33,806 bases of DNA from an uncultured Dechloromonas sp. (GTDB lineage Bacteria > Pseudomonadota > Gammaproteobacteria > Burkholderiales > Rhodocyclaceae): contig NZ_CAMFKO010000043.1 in assembly GCF_945957265.1 (NCBI RefSeq), positions 1-33,806 of the forward strand, given 5' to 3'. The notes beneath the pieces were generated by a model. The model was not told the origin of the DNA. It was given only the letters and a program-made list of their open reading frames with translations, and made no database searches. Numbering within the stretch: position 1 is the stretch's first letter; each line of letters opens with the position of its first letter. Below, in pieces: positions 9,043 to 16,048 of this stretch. The position numbers and the translations under genes were made by a program.

Positions 9043-9075
9043 CGTGCTTTATTTTCCGTTTTCTGAGACGACCCC
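9038..9075 (+). repeat. Tn21-type 38-bp terminal inverted repeat, right end of a Tn3-family element
   Basis: Starts CTTAGCGTGCTTTATTTTCC and ends GTTTTCTGAGACGACCCC, which is the Tn21-subgroup end read outward to the right. It is contiguous with purL coding sequence from 9076, so it marks the insertion boundary. Bases 9076-9080 (TATCC) would be one copy of the usual 5-bp target duplication. The matching left end is not in the window. Confidence 0.92.
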
Positions 9076-9267
9076 TATCCGTACAACCCGAACGGTTCGC
9101 CGAACGGCCTGACCGCCGTGACCACCGCCGATGGCCGCTTCACGATCATGATGCCGCACCCCGAGCGCGTCTTCCGTACCGTGCAGATGTCGTGGCACCC
9201 GGAAAACTGGGGCGAGGATTCGCCGTGGATGCGCATGTTCCGCAACGCCCGCCGCTGGGTGGGCTAA
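9076..9267 (+). pseudogene. purL: purL 3' fragment (phosphoribosylformylglycinamidine synthase), interrupted by the transposon
   Basis: The frame begins exactly at the transposon end, [20 protein letters not shown], and stops at TAA 9265-9267. These 63 residues are the C-terminus of the large PurL of purine synthesis (step 4, FGAR to FGAM). They include [10 protein letters not shown] with the His and Glu of the glutaminase triad; the nucleophilic Cys would be upstream, so the two parts are separated. The rest of purL must lie beyond the other end of the inserted DNA, outside the window. Unless a second purL exists, glutamine-dependent activity should be lost. Confidence 0.9.
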
Positions 9268-9280
9268 GCGAGTTGGTTGC

Positions 9281-9314
9281 AAAAAAAGGGAGCGCAAAAG
9301 CGCTCCCTTTTTTT
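9281..9314. terminator. Bidirectional intrinsic terminator between purL and the cytochrome P460 gene
   Basis: A perfect 8-bp stem GGGAGCGC (9288-9295) / GCGCTCCC (9300-9307) with an AAAA loop is flanked by seven A on the left and seven T on the right. It can end transcription from purL (plus) and from the cytochrome gene (minus). Confidence 0.93.
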
Positions 9315-9326
9315 ACACAGGAAAAT

Positions 9327-9872
9327 TTACTGTTTTTTCAGCAGTGGGTAACCTTGAACAAATACCCGGTCGGTCTGCGCGGCAGGAATGTGACAGGCCT
9401 GACAATCTGCCTTGTAGCTGCTAGCTGCGTTTTTCCGCGGATCGTCCGCCTTGTACATGGCCCAGCCCCAGCCGTCTTCCCAGAGCGGATTGCCCGGGAA
9501 ACGCCCTTTCCCGTCCTTGATCATGACGAACCACACCGCCGGGTCACCCGCCCAATGTACCGGGTTGCCCGTGGTCAGGGGGCCGGTTTCCAGGTTGCGG
9601 ATTTCCTTGACCAAGGTTGCACCATCCGGAAATACCCCGGTTTTGCGGTAGTGATCCAGTGATTTGCGTTCCGTGTAGACATCGTGGAAGCCGCGCGCTG
9701 CCGATTTATCGTCGGTAACCGCCCACGAGCCAAGGTGGACGAAGTCGCTGCGAAAGTTTTTGGGCAGATTGATCTGGCCCTTGCCATCGACGTAGGGTGA
9801 GAATGAATCTGCTGCCAGCAATGGCATGGCGAGTGTCGACGCGATTGCTGCAATGACGAGTTTTGTTTTCAT
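9327..9872 (-). CDS. Cytochrome P460-family c-type heme protein
   Basis: A 181-residue periplasmic protein with a signal peptide (MKTKLVIAAIASTLAMPLLA, about 1-20). A single heme c site C157-x-x-C160-H161 (CQACH) lies near the C-terminus. The body (KNFRSDFVHLGSWAV, then a FHDVY and a WFVMIKDGKGRFPGNPLW segment) matches the cytochrome P460/c'-beta family. Characterised members oxidise hydroxylamine or bind nitric oxide. Whether this one has the lysine-heme cross-link cannot be judged here. I start at the ATG with AAAGGAG upstream (9872); the frame is open 63 bp further. It lies 73 bp after the decarboxylase-family gene on the same strand and probably shares its promoter. Confidence 0.87.
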   Translation of the reverse strand: MKTKLVIAAIASTLAMPLLAADSFSPYVDGKGQINLPKNFRSDFVHLGSWAVTDDKSAARGFHDVYTERKSLDHYRKTGVFPDGATLVKEIRNLETGPLTTGNPVHWAGDPAVWFVMIKDGKGRFPGNPLWEDGWGWAMYKADDPRKNAASSYKADCQACHIPAAQTDRVFVQGYPLLKKQ

Positions 9873-9945
9873 GGTTACGCTCCTTTTACCTCGGTTTACC
9901 GTCGGAAACGCCATTGAGGGAGGCGTTTCCGACAATGCGGCAGGA

Positions 9946-10479
9946 CTAGACCTTGACGGCCGGAAAATCGACTTCGGTACCTGCGACGTGATTGGCGTAG
10001 TTGGTCAGTGTGTTCAGGGCGACTGCCGCCACCACTTCTAGCATCAGTCCGTCATCGACACCGGCATGGCGATACGCTTCCAGATCGGACGAATCCAGCT
10101 TGCCGCGCTGTTCCGTCAGCTTCCTGGACAATCCGGCAAGTGCCGCATCCAGCCGGGTCGCGGCATTGCCGTTGCGAGCCTGGGCGATATCATTTGAATT
10201 GAGGCCGGCGCCTTGTCCGAGTAGGGTATGCGCGCTCAGGCAATACTGGCAGGCATTGGCTTGACCGACGGCCAGTGCAATGATTTCCCGTTGTGCCGAC
10301 GTCAGGCGCCCACCGCCGAGCGTGTCGGCGAGACCCAGATAGCCCTTCAGCACCGTCGGTGCGTGGGCAAGCGTGGCAAAAAGATTGGGAACCATGCCCA
10401 ATTTGCCTTTGACGGCGGAAAGCGTGCTGGCTACCTCGGCATTGGCGTTTGCAGGATTGATGGGGTGAATAAAAGGCAT
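9946..10479 (-). CDS. Carboxymuconolactone decarboxylase/AhpD-like peroxidase-related protein
   Basis: A 177-residue all-helical protein of the carboxymuconolactone decarboxylase family. It has the AhpD-type redox motif C77-x-x-C80-x3-H84 (ACQYCLSAHT), preceded by the proton-relay-like REIIALAVGQANA stretch. Members with this motif reduce peroxides or accept electrons as alkylhydroperoxidases, while true decarboxylases lack the cysteines. It is transcribed away from the AraC regulator at 10588, starting from a shared palindromic promoter, so it is probably that regulator's target. The cytochrome P460 gene follows, suggesting a joint role in dealing with reactive nitrogen or oxygen species. 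That role is inference. Confidence 0.88.
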   Translation of the reverse strand: MPFIHPINPANANAEVASTLSAVKGKLGMVPNLFATLAHAPTVLKGYLGLADTLGGGRLTSAQREIIALAVGQANACQYCLSAHTLLGQGAGLNSNDIAQARNGNAATRLDAALAGLSRKLTEQRGKLDSSDLEAYRHAGVDDGLMLEVVAAVALNTLTNYANHVAGTEVDFPAVKV

Positions 10480-10534
10480 TTCGATCTCCTGGTGATGTCA
10501 TGCAAAAGTGCATGGGATGGATGATCGGCGTTTT

Positions 10535-10565
10535 TTTGATACGATATAAATCGATTCGTATCAAA
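10535..10565. promoter_or_regulatory. Palindromic divergent promoter/operator between the AhpD-like and AraC genes
   Basis: A perfect 10-bp inverted repeat TTTGATACGA (10535-10544) / TCGTATCAAA (10556-10565) with an 11-bp centre. Read on either strand it gives TTGATA, a 17-bp spacer and TATCAA, so one palindrome could supply both promoters and the operator. It is the likely binding site of the adjacent AraC-family regulator. Confidence 0.7.
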
Positions 10566-10587
10566 TTGCATACTAGGAGTATCATTC

Positions 10588-11403
10588 ATGGACAGGCTTG
10601 CGGTACTGCTGCAGCACTACACCCTGAGCACGGAGGTCTTTCATACAGGCCAGTTCTGCGGCCAGGCGGTTTATGACAGTCCGCATGGTTTTCTGCATCT
10701 ATTGCGGAGTGGGGCTGTCCGGGTGACTTCCGACCGGCACCCGCCATTGCATTTGAATGAACCTTGTTTGTTGCTTTATCCGCGTCAGGCACGCCATGTT
10801 TTCATCACGCAGGATGGTGAAGCAGCGGATTTGATTTGTTCCCGAATCGATCTCGGCTCGGTGGCGGGAAATCCGATTGCGCGCGCCCTGCCGGATATCC
10901 TCCATGTTCCATTTGCCAAGGTTCCGGAAATGAAAGCGACGCTGGATTTGCTGGTTCAAGAATCCAATGGCTCGTTGTGTGGACGCCAGGCCGCGATGAA
11001 TCGTTTGTCGGAACTGCTCCTGATCCATCTCCTGCGCTACCTGATGACCAGCGACTCGGTGTCAACGGGTTTGCTTGCAGGCCTGGCCGACAAGCGCTTG
11101 TCGAAGGCGATCACGGCCATGCACGAACAGCCGGCGGATGCCTGGACGCTGGAGGGATTGGCCGATGTTGCTGGGATGTCGCGGGCGCGCTTTGCAACCG
11201 TATTCCGGGAAACTATCGGCTGCACGCCCGGCGCTTATCTGGCGGCATGGCGAATCAATCTGGCTGGCAAGCACCTGCGCCAGGGAAAGTCGGTGGCATG
11301 GACCGCCGATGCCGTTGGTTACGGTAGCGCAGCGGCCCTGGCGCGGGCTTTCCGTATCAATAAAGGACTGTCGCCCGGACAATGGCTGAAGACAGCTGAA
11401 TAG
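10588..11403 (+). CDS. AraC-family transcription regulator with N-terminal cupin domain
   Basis: A 271-residue regulator. The N-terminal half (about 10-165) is a cupin-type sensing domain of the sort found next to AhpD-like and oxidoreductase genes. The C-terminal part (about 170-271) has two helix-turn-helix motifs of the AraC type: WTLEGLADVAGMSRARFATV, and WTADAVGYGSAAALARAFR followed by the GLSPGQW signature. AGGAG lies at suitable distance before the ATG. It is divergent from the AhpD-like gene and probably controls that operon from the palindrome between them. The inducer is unknown. Two cysteines in the sensing half (HTGQFCGQ, LICSRID) could be redox sensors, which is speculative. Confidence 0.9.
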   Translation: MDRLAVLLQHYTLSTEVFHTGQFCGQAVYDSPHGFLHLLRSGAVRVTSDRHPPLHLNEPCLLLYPRQARHVFITQDGEAADLICSRIDLGSVAGNPIARALPDILHVPFAKVPEMKATLDLLVQESNGSLCGRQAAMNRLSELLLIHLLRYLMTSDSVSTGLLAGLADKRLSKAITAMHEQPADAWTLEGLADVAGMSRARFATVFRETIGCTPGAYLAAWRINLAGKHLRQGKSVAWTADAVGYGSAAALARAFRINKGLSPGQWLKTAE

Positions 11404-11469
11404 TGCCGCATTGAACCCACTGGTAGCGGAGCATCCTGGCGATGCACCTCTTCAATCGGTTTGGGCAAT

Positions 11470-11493
11470 AAAAAAGCAGCCATCAAGGCTACT
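11470..11493 (-). terminator. Probable intrinsic terminator after the CZB-like gene
   Basis: On the minus strand AGTAGCC (11493-11487), loop TTGAT, then GGCTGCT (11481-11475), followed by a run of five to six T. The stem has one T-G wobble pair. It lies about 40 bp past the stop of the gene at 11530-11877. The 11404-11529 interval holds nothing else I can support. Confidence 0.6.
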
Positions 11494-11529
11494 CTTCGTT
11501 GAGTACAAACCAGAGGCGGGGAGGATTGC

Positions 11530-11877
11530 CTATCCGTCGGTGAGAACGGCCCGAGCATCGTCGAGATGGGCAATCAGCCGATGCGCAGCTTCGTTCAGGT
11601 CGGGAAGCAGCAGGTCGGCCGAGTCGCCAAGGCCGTTGTTGCTCAGATCAATGATCTCGTTGGCCAGGGCATGAAAATGCCGGTCGGCAGCCAGCAGTGC
11701 AGCCAGTACGCTGTTGTTGCCTTCTGCTACCCGCGGCGTCAATTCCACCTCCAGCGAACAGCAACGATGCTCCGACAAAGGCATGTCGGCATAATCCCCG
11801 CCGGCAAAGGCGTTGAGGAATTGTCGCCGCCACTGGTTGTGCAAGCGTATGGCGCTGTCGATGTCGATACGCTTCAT
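11530..11877 (-). CDS. Small standalone CZB-like (zinc-binding) protein
   Basis: A 115-residue helical protein. H13-x-x-W16, C39-C40 and a D65-x-x-x-H69 pair in DRHFHALA resemble the chemoreceptor zinc-binding (CZB) domain found in chemoreceptors and the diguanylate cyclase DgcZ. There the ligands are three His and one Cys. Here the third ligand position appears to be Asp, so the site may differ or be weakened. No signalling domain is attached. It is transcribed after the KfrA-like gene with a 41-bp gap, perhaps from the same promoter. The ribosome site is weak. The family call is by pattern and moderate. Confidence 0.55.
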   Translation of the reverse strand: MKRIDIDSAIRLHNQWRRQFLNAFAGGDYADMPLSEHRCCSLEVELTPRVAEGNNSVLAALLAADRHFHALANEIIDLSNNGLGDSADLLLPDLNEAAHRLIAHLDDARAVLTDG

Positions 11878-11918
11878 GAGGGTCGGCCGGGAATCATGAA
11901 AAATTCCCCGAAAACTGC

Positions 11919-12995
11919 CTACTCTTCTGAATTAAAAAGCGAATCTTGATTGTCAACGCTATTTTTCTTGGCGTTGGTGCTCTTCGCCTGTGGCGACTGT
12001 AATGTCGCGAGCTTTTCAAAGACTTTCTCGTGGCTAGCGGCAACGGCTTTTGCCGCCATCAGTTCGGCTGCCAGCCGCTGCCCCGTTTCCATGCTCTCCC
12101 TTAGCTTGCAGAGGTTCGCTTGGTTTTCCTTGTCCAGATCGGACACTCGCCCGTTGGCTTGCGCCAACTGATCCGTCAACTGTTGGATTTTCACCTCGGC
12201 AACGGCCAACTGCTCTTTGACCGAGCGCAATGTTCGTACTTCGCCATCGTGTCGATGAAGTTCACTGTGCGCATGGGTGAGCTCGCTTGATAGACGGGCA
12301 TTGTCCTCATGACTGCGGATGAGTTCTTGCTGTTTCGCGTTTGCCGTTTCCTTGGCATTACGCAACTCCCCCTGCAAGAACTGGATCTGCTGTTCGAACT
12401 GGCGCTGATCCTGCTCCCGTTGTTCCTTCGCTGCGGTTCGGAAATGCGCCAGTGCCTCGCGGGCGTGTTGGTGCTTTTCCTCCAGCGACACACGGTGCGC
12501 TTCTTCCTTTACCAGTTGCCCTTCCATGTCCTGGATGCGCTGAGCCATTTGTGCCCGAACGATTCTCTCTTCTTGGAGCACGCTTAGTATTTCGCTGTGG
12601 GCTGCTTTCTCTGCACCCAACTCCAGGGCCTGGCGTTCAGACTGGCTGCGAAAGGATTCCACTTCATTACGTAATGTGGCGATGGTGTCGTTCAGCGCCG
12701 CAATTTCTGCCTTGTGCTTATCGGTCAGAGCCGCCAAACGCTGATCAGCTTCTTCATGCAGGCGTTCTGCGAGCCTGGCAGCCAGATCCTGGATGGCTTC
12801 ACTGACCGCGACCTGGGTACCGGTACTGCCGCCTTCCTCTTCTTCGATTTCCTTCAGATAGCGGTGAATCGTGCCTTTCGAGCCGGTATCGCCTAACTCG
12901 CTGCGAATTGCGTCGATCGATGGGTAGCGCCCCATCGCCAACAGCTTGTTACGCGCTCTGACGACTTCTGACTTGTAGATTCCTGCTCTGGCCAT
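11919..12995 (-). CDS. KfrA-like DNA-binding coiled-coil protein
   Basis: A 358-residue protein. The N-terminal KfrA-type DNA-binding domain is at about 1-60 (MARAGIYKSEVVRARNKLLA, then PSIDAIRSELGDTGSKGTIHRYLK). It is followed by a long coiled coil at about 70-330, rich in Glu, Gln, Ala and Lys, and a polar tail. KfrA of plasmid R751/RK2 binds DNA at its own promoter and forms filaments linked to plasmid stability. Chromosomal relatives are often found near mobile islands. I prefer the ATG at 12995: GAGG lies upstream and the family begins MAR. The ATG at 13013 has no site and sits at the edge of the repeats. Confidence 0.82.
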   Translation of the reverse strand: MARAGIYKSEVVRARNKLLAMGRYPSIDAIRSELGDTGSKGTIHRYLKEIEEEEGGSTGTQVAVSEAIQDLAARLAERLHEEADQRLAALTDKHKAEIAALNDTIATLRNEVESFRSQSERQALELGAEKAAHSEILSVLQEERIVRAQMAQRIQDMEGQLVKEEAHRVSLEEKHQHAREALAHFRTAAKEQREQDQRQFEQQIQFLQGELRNAKETANAKQQELIRSHEDNARLSSELTHAHSELHRHDGEVRTLRSVKEQLAVAEVKIQQLTDQLAQANGRVSDLDKENQANLCKLRESMETGQRLAAELMAAKAVAASHEKVFEKLATLQSPQAKSTNAKKNSVDNQDSLFNSEE

Positions 12996-13016
12996 GGCAT
13001 CCTCGTATTTCATACC

Positions 13017-13042
13017 GTATTACGTATTACGATATTACATAC
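13017..13042 (-). promoter_or_regulatory. Iterated GTATTAC repeats, likely KfrA-like operator
   Basis: Two direct copies of GTATTAC (13017-13023, 13024-13030), then GATATTAC (13031-13038) and ATAC lie immediately before the KfrA-like gene. KfrA proteins are autorepressors that bind repeats at their promoter, so this is the likely operator. A TTGATT further upstream on the minus strand could be the -35. Confidence 0.6.
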
Positions 13043-13306
13043 TAATCAAACGAAGTTCAATGCAGCGAAAGTAGCAAATATAAGACGCGATAATGGTTGA
13101 TTATTTGTTGTGATAAGCAATCGAGCGGAAAACTCATGTAAGAGTGGAACGAAATAAACGGTTTGCTTCCTGACAATTTTCGTACGAAAACTTTCAAAAA
13201 CGTAACGCAGGGGTCAGCTTCTTGTTGGTATCGGAATCCTAAGATGGCATCACGGTTGGACGAGATGAGTCCGACACGATTAACCCGATTTCACAAGGAG
13301 AGAACC
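13043..13306. other. AT-rich intergenic region with a 14-bp palindrome
   Basis: About 260 bp between the divergent KfrA-like and CzcE genes, clearly richer in A and T than the neighbours. It contains the perfect palindrome TTTTCGTACGAAAA (13177-13190), a plausible regulator site for the czcE-copK pair. No GATTAC-N6-GTAATC copper box is present here, so control may differ from the cus operons. A longer frame starting at 13163 runs through part of it, but the true czcE start is at 13307. Confidence 0.5.
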
Positions 13307-13699
13307 ATGAAAACGAAATTTTCCCAACTGGCCCTGATTGCAGCGATTAGCTTTGCTGCAGCTGGAACGAGCTACGCTCACGAGGATTATTCCGAGGCTG
13401 GCACCAATCATTGGCTGAGTCATGTTTCAGAAGCCAAGGGCGCGCCCACAGCCAATCAACTGGCCCCGTATGGCTACGCTGCGTCGAGAAATGCCGATCG
13501 CGAAGTCACGCTGTCTAGCGGAAGCAAGTATCTGAACGTCACCCGCTTGGAGACCATCAAGATCAATCTTGGTGGCAAGAGTGTCGTTTGGACCTTCGAT
13601 ACGTTGGGTACCGCCTCCTTCCCGCTCTCCAAGATCGTATCGGGCGCTGATGGTATCACCGTGTATGTGACCGAAAACCCTGCCTACCAGGGCGGTTGA
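13307..13699 (+). CDS. czcE: CzcE-family periplasmic copper-binding protein
   Basis: A 130-residue protein with a signal peptide (MKTKFSQLALIAAISFAAAG TSYA, about 1-24). The mature domain has the CzcE pattern YGYAASRNADREVTL, KYLNVTRLETIKI and VVWTFDTLGTASFPLSKI. CzcE of Cupriavidus metallidurans is a periplasmic copper binder that changes shape on binding. A strong AAGGAG site precedes the ATG; the frame is open 144 bp further upstream but without signal-peptide sense. The histidine just after cleavage (AHEDYSEAGTNHW) could be part of the metal site. It is followed by a hairpin and copK. Confidence 0.85.
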   Translation: MKTKFSQLALIAAISFAAAGTSYAHEDYSEAGTNHWLSHVSEAKGAPTANQLAPYGYAASRNADREVTLSSGSKYLNVTRLETIKINLGGKSVVWTFDTLGTASFPLSKIVSGADGITVYVTENPAYQGG

Positions 13700-13708
13700 T
13701 TAACCTGA

Positions 13709-13738
13709 CTGCTGGGTGACGGAATCGTCATCCAGCAG
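13709..13738 (+). terminator. Hairpin between czcE and copK
   Basis: A 13-bp stem with one wobble pair, CTGCTGGGTGACG (13709-13721) / CGTCATCCAGCAG (13726-13738), GAAT loop. Only two T follow, so it may be a weak terminator or an mRNA-stabilising element rather than a full stop between the two genes. Confidence 0.6.
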
Positions 13739-13806
13739 TTGGCAAATTGTCAGGAGCCCCCCCCTACTATTCACATTGCAGTACAACACTTTCTAAGGAG
13801 ATGAAC

Positions 13807-14085
13807 ATGTTGAAGAAAATGCTCGCAATCCTAGCCCTGAGTTCTCTGGGTGTTTCCGCCTATGCCGTTGATGCATCCCAAGTTGAGAAGTCCATCGAAC
13901 TCAAAGACGGCTCGACGGTTTATATCTTCAAAGACGGCAAGATGGGGATGGAAGACAAGTATGGTCGCGCAACCTACATGGAGTCCGGCCACGTAATGGA
14001 AACCAAGGATGGCAAAAAAATCATCATGAACGGTAACGAAATTTGGCGCGTTGACGAATTGCTGCACAAATACCATCGCGGCTAA
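13807..14085 (+). CDS. copK: CopK-family periplasmic copper-binding protein
   Basis: A 92-residue protein with a signal peptide ending AYA (about 1-20) and a mature part starting VDASQVEKSIELKDGSTVYI. The FKDGKMGMEDKYGRATYMES and METKDGKKIIMNGNEIWRVD blocks match CopK of Cupriavidus metallidurans. CopK binds Cu(I) through methionines, with cooperative Cu(II) binding; the methionines (GKMGMED, YMESGHVMET) are present. I chose the ATG at 13807, six bases after AAGGAG. An ATG six bases earlier directly abuts that site. The partner genes nearby make a role in copper buffering likely. Confidence 0.9.
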   Translation: MLKKMLAILALSSLGVSAYAVDASQVEKSIELKDGSTVYIFKDGKMGMEDKYGRATYMESGHVMETKDGKKIIMNGNEIWRVDELLHKYHRG

Positions 14086-14100
14086 AAGACGCCATTTGCC

Positions 14101-15405
14101 TCATCCTTTAGCGGCTCCTTCGGGAGTCGTTCTCATTTTGAAATACCGTTCAAGCATCGCCTTCAATTCCTGACTCCATTGGGCATGATCTCTGGATTGG
14201 CCTTGTGCGTATAGCACCGGAGCAACTTGCCGGAAGACGGCATGAATCTTGGGGTCGAAATGCTGGGCATCTTCCCGTTCCATGATGCTCAACGTCTCTT
14301 CCAATGACAAGGCTGGCTTGTACGGGCGAACGGATGTCAATGCGTCAAACACGTCGACCAGGGCAAAAATCCGTGCGGCAAGCGGGATCACCTCTCCCGA
14401 AAGTCCGTCTGGATAGCCTTTCCCGTCAAAGCGTTCGTGATGATGCCGGATGGTCTTCTCGGCACCGGCCAACCAGGGATTGCCGGCGACGATCTCGATG
14501 CCCAGTACGGCGTGAGTCTGCATGACCTGAAATTCTTCGCTCGTCAGCCGTCCAGGTTTCAACAAAATTTGATCCGGAATACCGATTTTTCCAACGTCGT
14601 GGAGAAAGGCGCCCAGCACCAGTTCGGTAATGGTTTCCTTGTCAACGCCCAGCGCTTCGGCAAGTGTGACCGCATAGCAGGTAACCCGGTAGTTATGGGC
14701 GTCGGTGTCCGCATCACGCTTGGCGATGGCGTTTCCAAGGGAACGCAGCAACGAAAGATTGGACTCCAGGAGACGAGACGACAATGCCACCGTTTGGCCC
14801 AGCAGTCCTGACATTAACGGGTAAAGCAACAGCGCTGCTGCGAATACAGATATCGAGGCCGTCAGCACAGCCCCGCGAATCTGCTGTTCTCTCTCGTGCA
14901 GCGCCGAGCGGGACACCAGGGTGATTCCCTCAACATAGCCGGCAAGTCGGCCATCATTGGTGCTCATCGGCAGAATGACCTGAACCAGTTCTTCGCCCGC
15001 CACCGAAAATCGTTTGCTATGGCTGCCGGGAGGTGTCGGCCATGGATGGCGCTGTTGTCGGGCGATCTCTTTCAGTGCCTCGGGGATTGGCCGCCAAGCA
15101 TCAAACACCATCTCCGTATTGGGCGCAAAAACTCGAATCCCGACAAACTCATCGGTCAGCAACTGAGCTATCGCGGAATGGCCATCACCTTTCTCTCCGC
15201 TGACCGTCATCTGCATGGCGGGCGACTCGAAATGCCTGACCCCCGCTATGGCGCGCTCAAGGGTGCGCTGTTCTACGCGATACGATTCGACCCAGTAGGC
15301 AAGACCTCCCGCGAGACTGCCAACCAGAAGCGCACCGATACCGAGGCGCCGCGCCAACATGCGGCGCAATTGCCGGGGGGTTTCGGGAAGCGCCAAGGTT
15401 CTCAT
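14101..15405 (-). CDS. Membrane HD-GYP cyclic-di-GMP phosphodiesterase-like protein
   Basis: A 434-residue protein with two membrane helices (about 20-38 and 180-203) enclosing a periplasmic sensing region of about 140 residues. A cytoplasmic HD-GYP domain follows. The domain keeps H269-D270 (HDVGKIGIPD), the HHHERFDGKGYPDG block at 321-334 with the GYP triplet, and DVFDALTSVRPYK. HD-GYP enzymes hydrolyse cyclic di-GMP, a signal for motility and biofilm. The ATG overlaps the stop of the FlgB-like gene (ATGA), so the two are co-translated. Its place inside a copper island suggests it may sense metal or stress in the periplasm, which is inference. Confidence 0.92.
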   Translation of the reverse strand: MRTLALPETPRQLRRMLARRLGIGALLVGSLAGGLAYWVESYRVEQRTLERAIAGVRHFESPAMQMTVSGEKGDGHSAIAQLLTDEFVGIRVFAPNTEMVFDAWRPIPEALKEIARQQRHPWPTPPGSHSKRFSVAGEELVQVILPMSTNDGRLAGYVEGITLVSRSALHEREQQIRGAVLTASISVFAAALLLYPLMSGLLGQTVALSSRLLESNLSLLRSLGNAIAKRDADTDAHNYRVTCYAVTLAEALGVDKETITELVLGAFLHDVGKIGIPDQILLKPGRLTSEEFQVMQTHAVLGIEIVAGNPWLAGAEKTIRHHHERFDGKGYPDGLSGEVIPLAARIFALVDVFDALTSVRPYKPALSLEETLSIMEREDAQHFDPKIHAVFRQVAPVLYAQGQSRDHAQWSQELKAMLERYFKMRTTPEGAAKG

Positions 15406-16040
15406 CTTAAATTCTGCAGCAATTCCATGAAGTGTTTGAAATGCCCGCTGACGCGATCTAGGGAAAACTGGTACATCAGCGAATTTTCCGAGAATTTCTG
15501 TCGCTCGGTATCCATTTCCACCGTATTGCCATCGGCAGCAGTTTGATACGGTACATGGTACTTCAGGGGGAATGGTGGTGCCTGCATTCCCCCTGACAGA
15601 TGGCTAGTAGCGGTGGTAGCCAATGGCAGCGATCCCGATACACCTTTGACGATTTGGGCGGCTTCTTCGATGTCAATATCGACGGCCTTGTAGCCAGGTG
15701 TATCGGCGTTGGCGATGTTCGAGGCCAGAAGCTGCTGCCGATAGACACGAACCCCCAGCATTTTCTGCTGAAAATCATGGCCGGCATGACCCCCTTGCCC
15801 GACTGAGAAGTGGTTCGGATGGGCAGATGCCGTGTTGGATGCCATTCCGGGAACTTGTCCGCCATGAGCGGGGTGGCCGGCACTGGGGTTGTTGGCTTTT
15901 TGGGCAATCGCCTGATTTAATGCTTCGGAGAACGCTCCGTTGTCGATGTTGCCTGGCGCTCCTCCATGCCCCTCATGTCCACCTTGAACCGAAGGTAACG
16001 GGGTGTTGGCGGACGGGGGAATGGATGGGAGTCCCGCCAT
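15402..16040 (-). CDS. FlgB-like flagellar rod protein with His-rich N-terminal extension
   Basis: A 212-residue protein. The C-terminal part (about 90-212) shows the FlgB proximal-rod signature: LLASNIANADTPGYKA at 104-119, then YHVPYQTAADGNTVEMDTER and FSENSLMYQFSLDRVSGHFK. The first 90 residues are not FlgB-like. They contain HEGHGG, HPAHGG, HPNH and HAGHD clusters typical of metal binding. True FlgB (about 130-140 residues) lies in flagellar operons; this one lies in a copper island and is coupled to an HD-GYP gene. No Sec signal is seen; FlgB is normally exported by the flagellar type III system. The start is ATG 16040, 8 bp after the upstream small ORF, with a weak ribosome site. Confidence 0.82.
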   Translation of the reverse strand: MAGLPSIPPSANTPLPSVQGGHEGHGGAPGNIDNGAFSEALNQAIAQKANNPSAGHPAHGGQVPGMASNTASAHPNHFSVGQGGHAGHDFQQKMLGVRVYRQQLLASNIANADTPGYKAVDIDIEEAAQIVKGVSGSLPLATTATSHLSGGMQAPPFPLKYHVPYQTAADGNTVEMDTERQKFSENSLMYQFSLDRVSGHFKHFMELLQNLR

Positions 16041-16048
16041 GGCAGCGA

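Noticed and set aside
14101..15405. HD-GYP protein as a flagellar-operon member because of the FlgB-like neighbour
   Set aside because: No other flagellar gene lies nearby and both neighbours are metal genes, so a normal flagellar operon is not supported.
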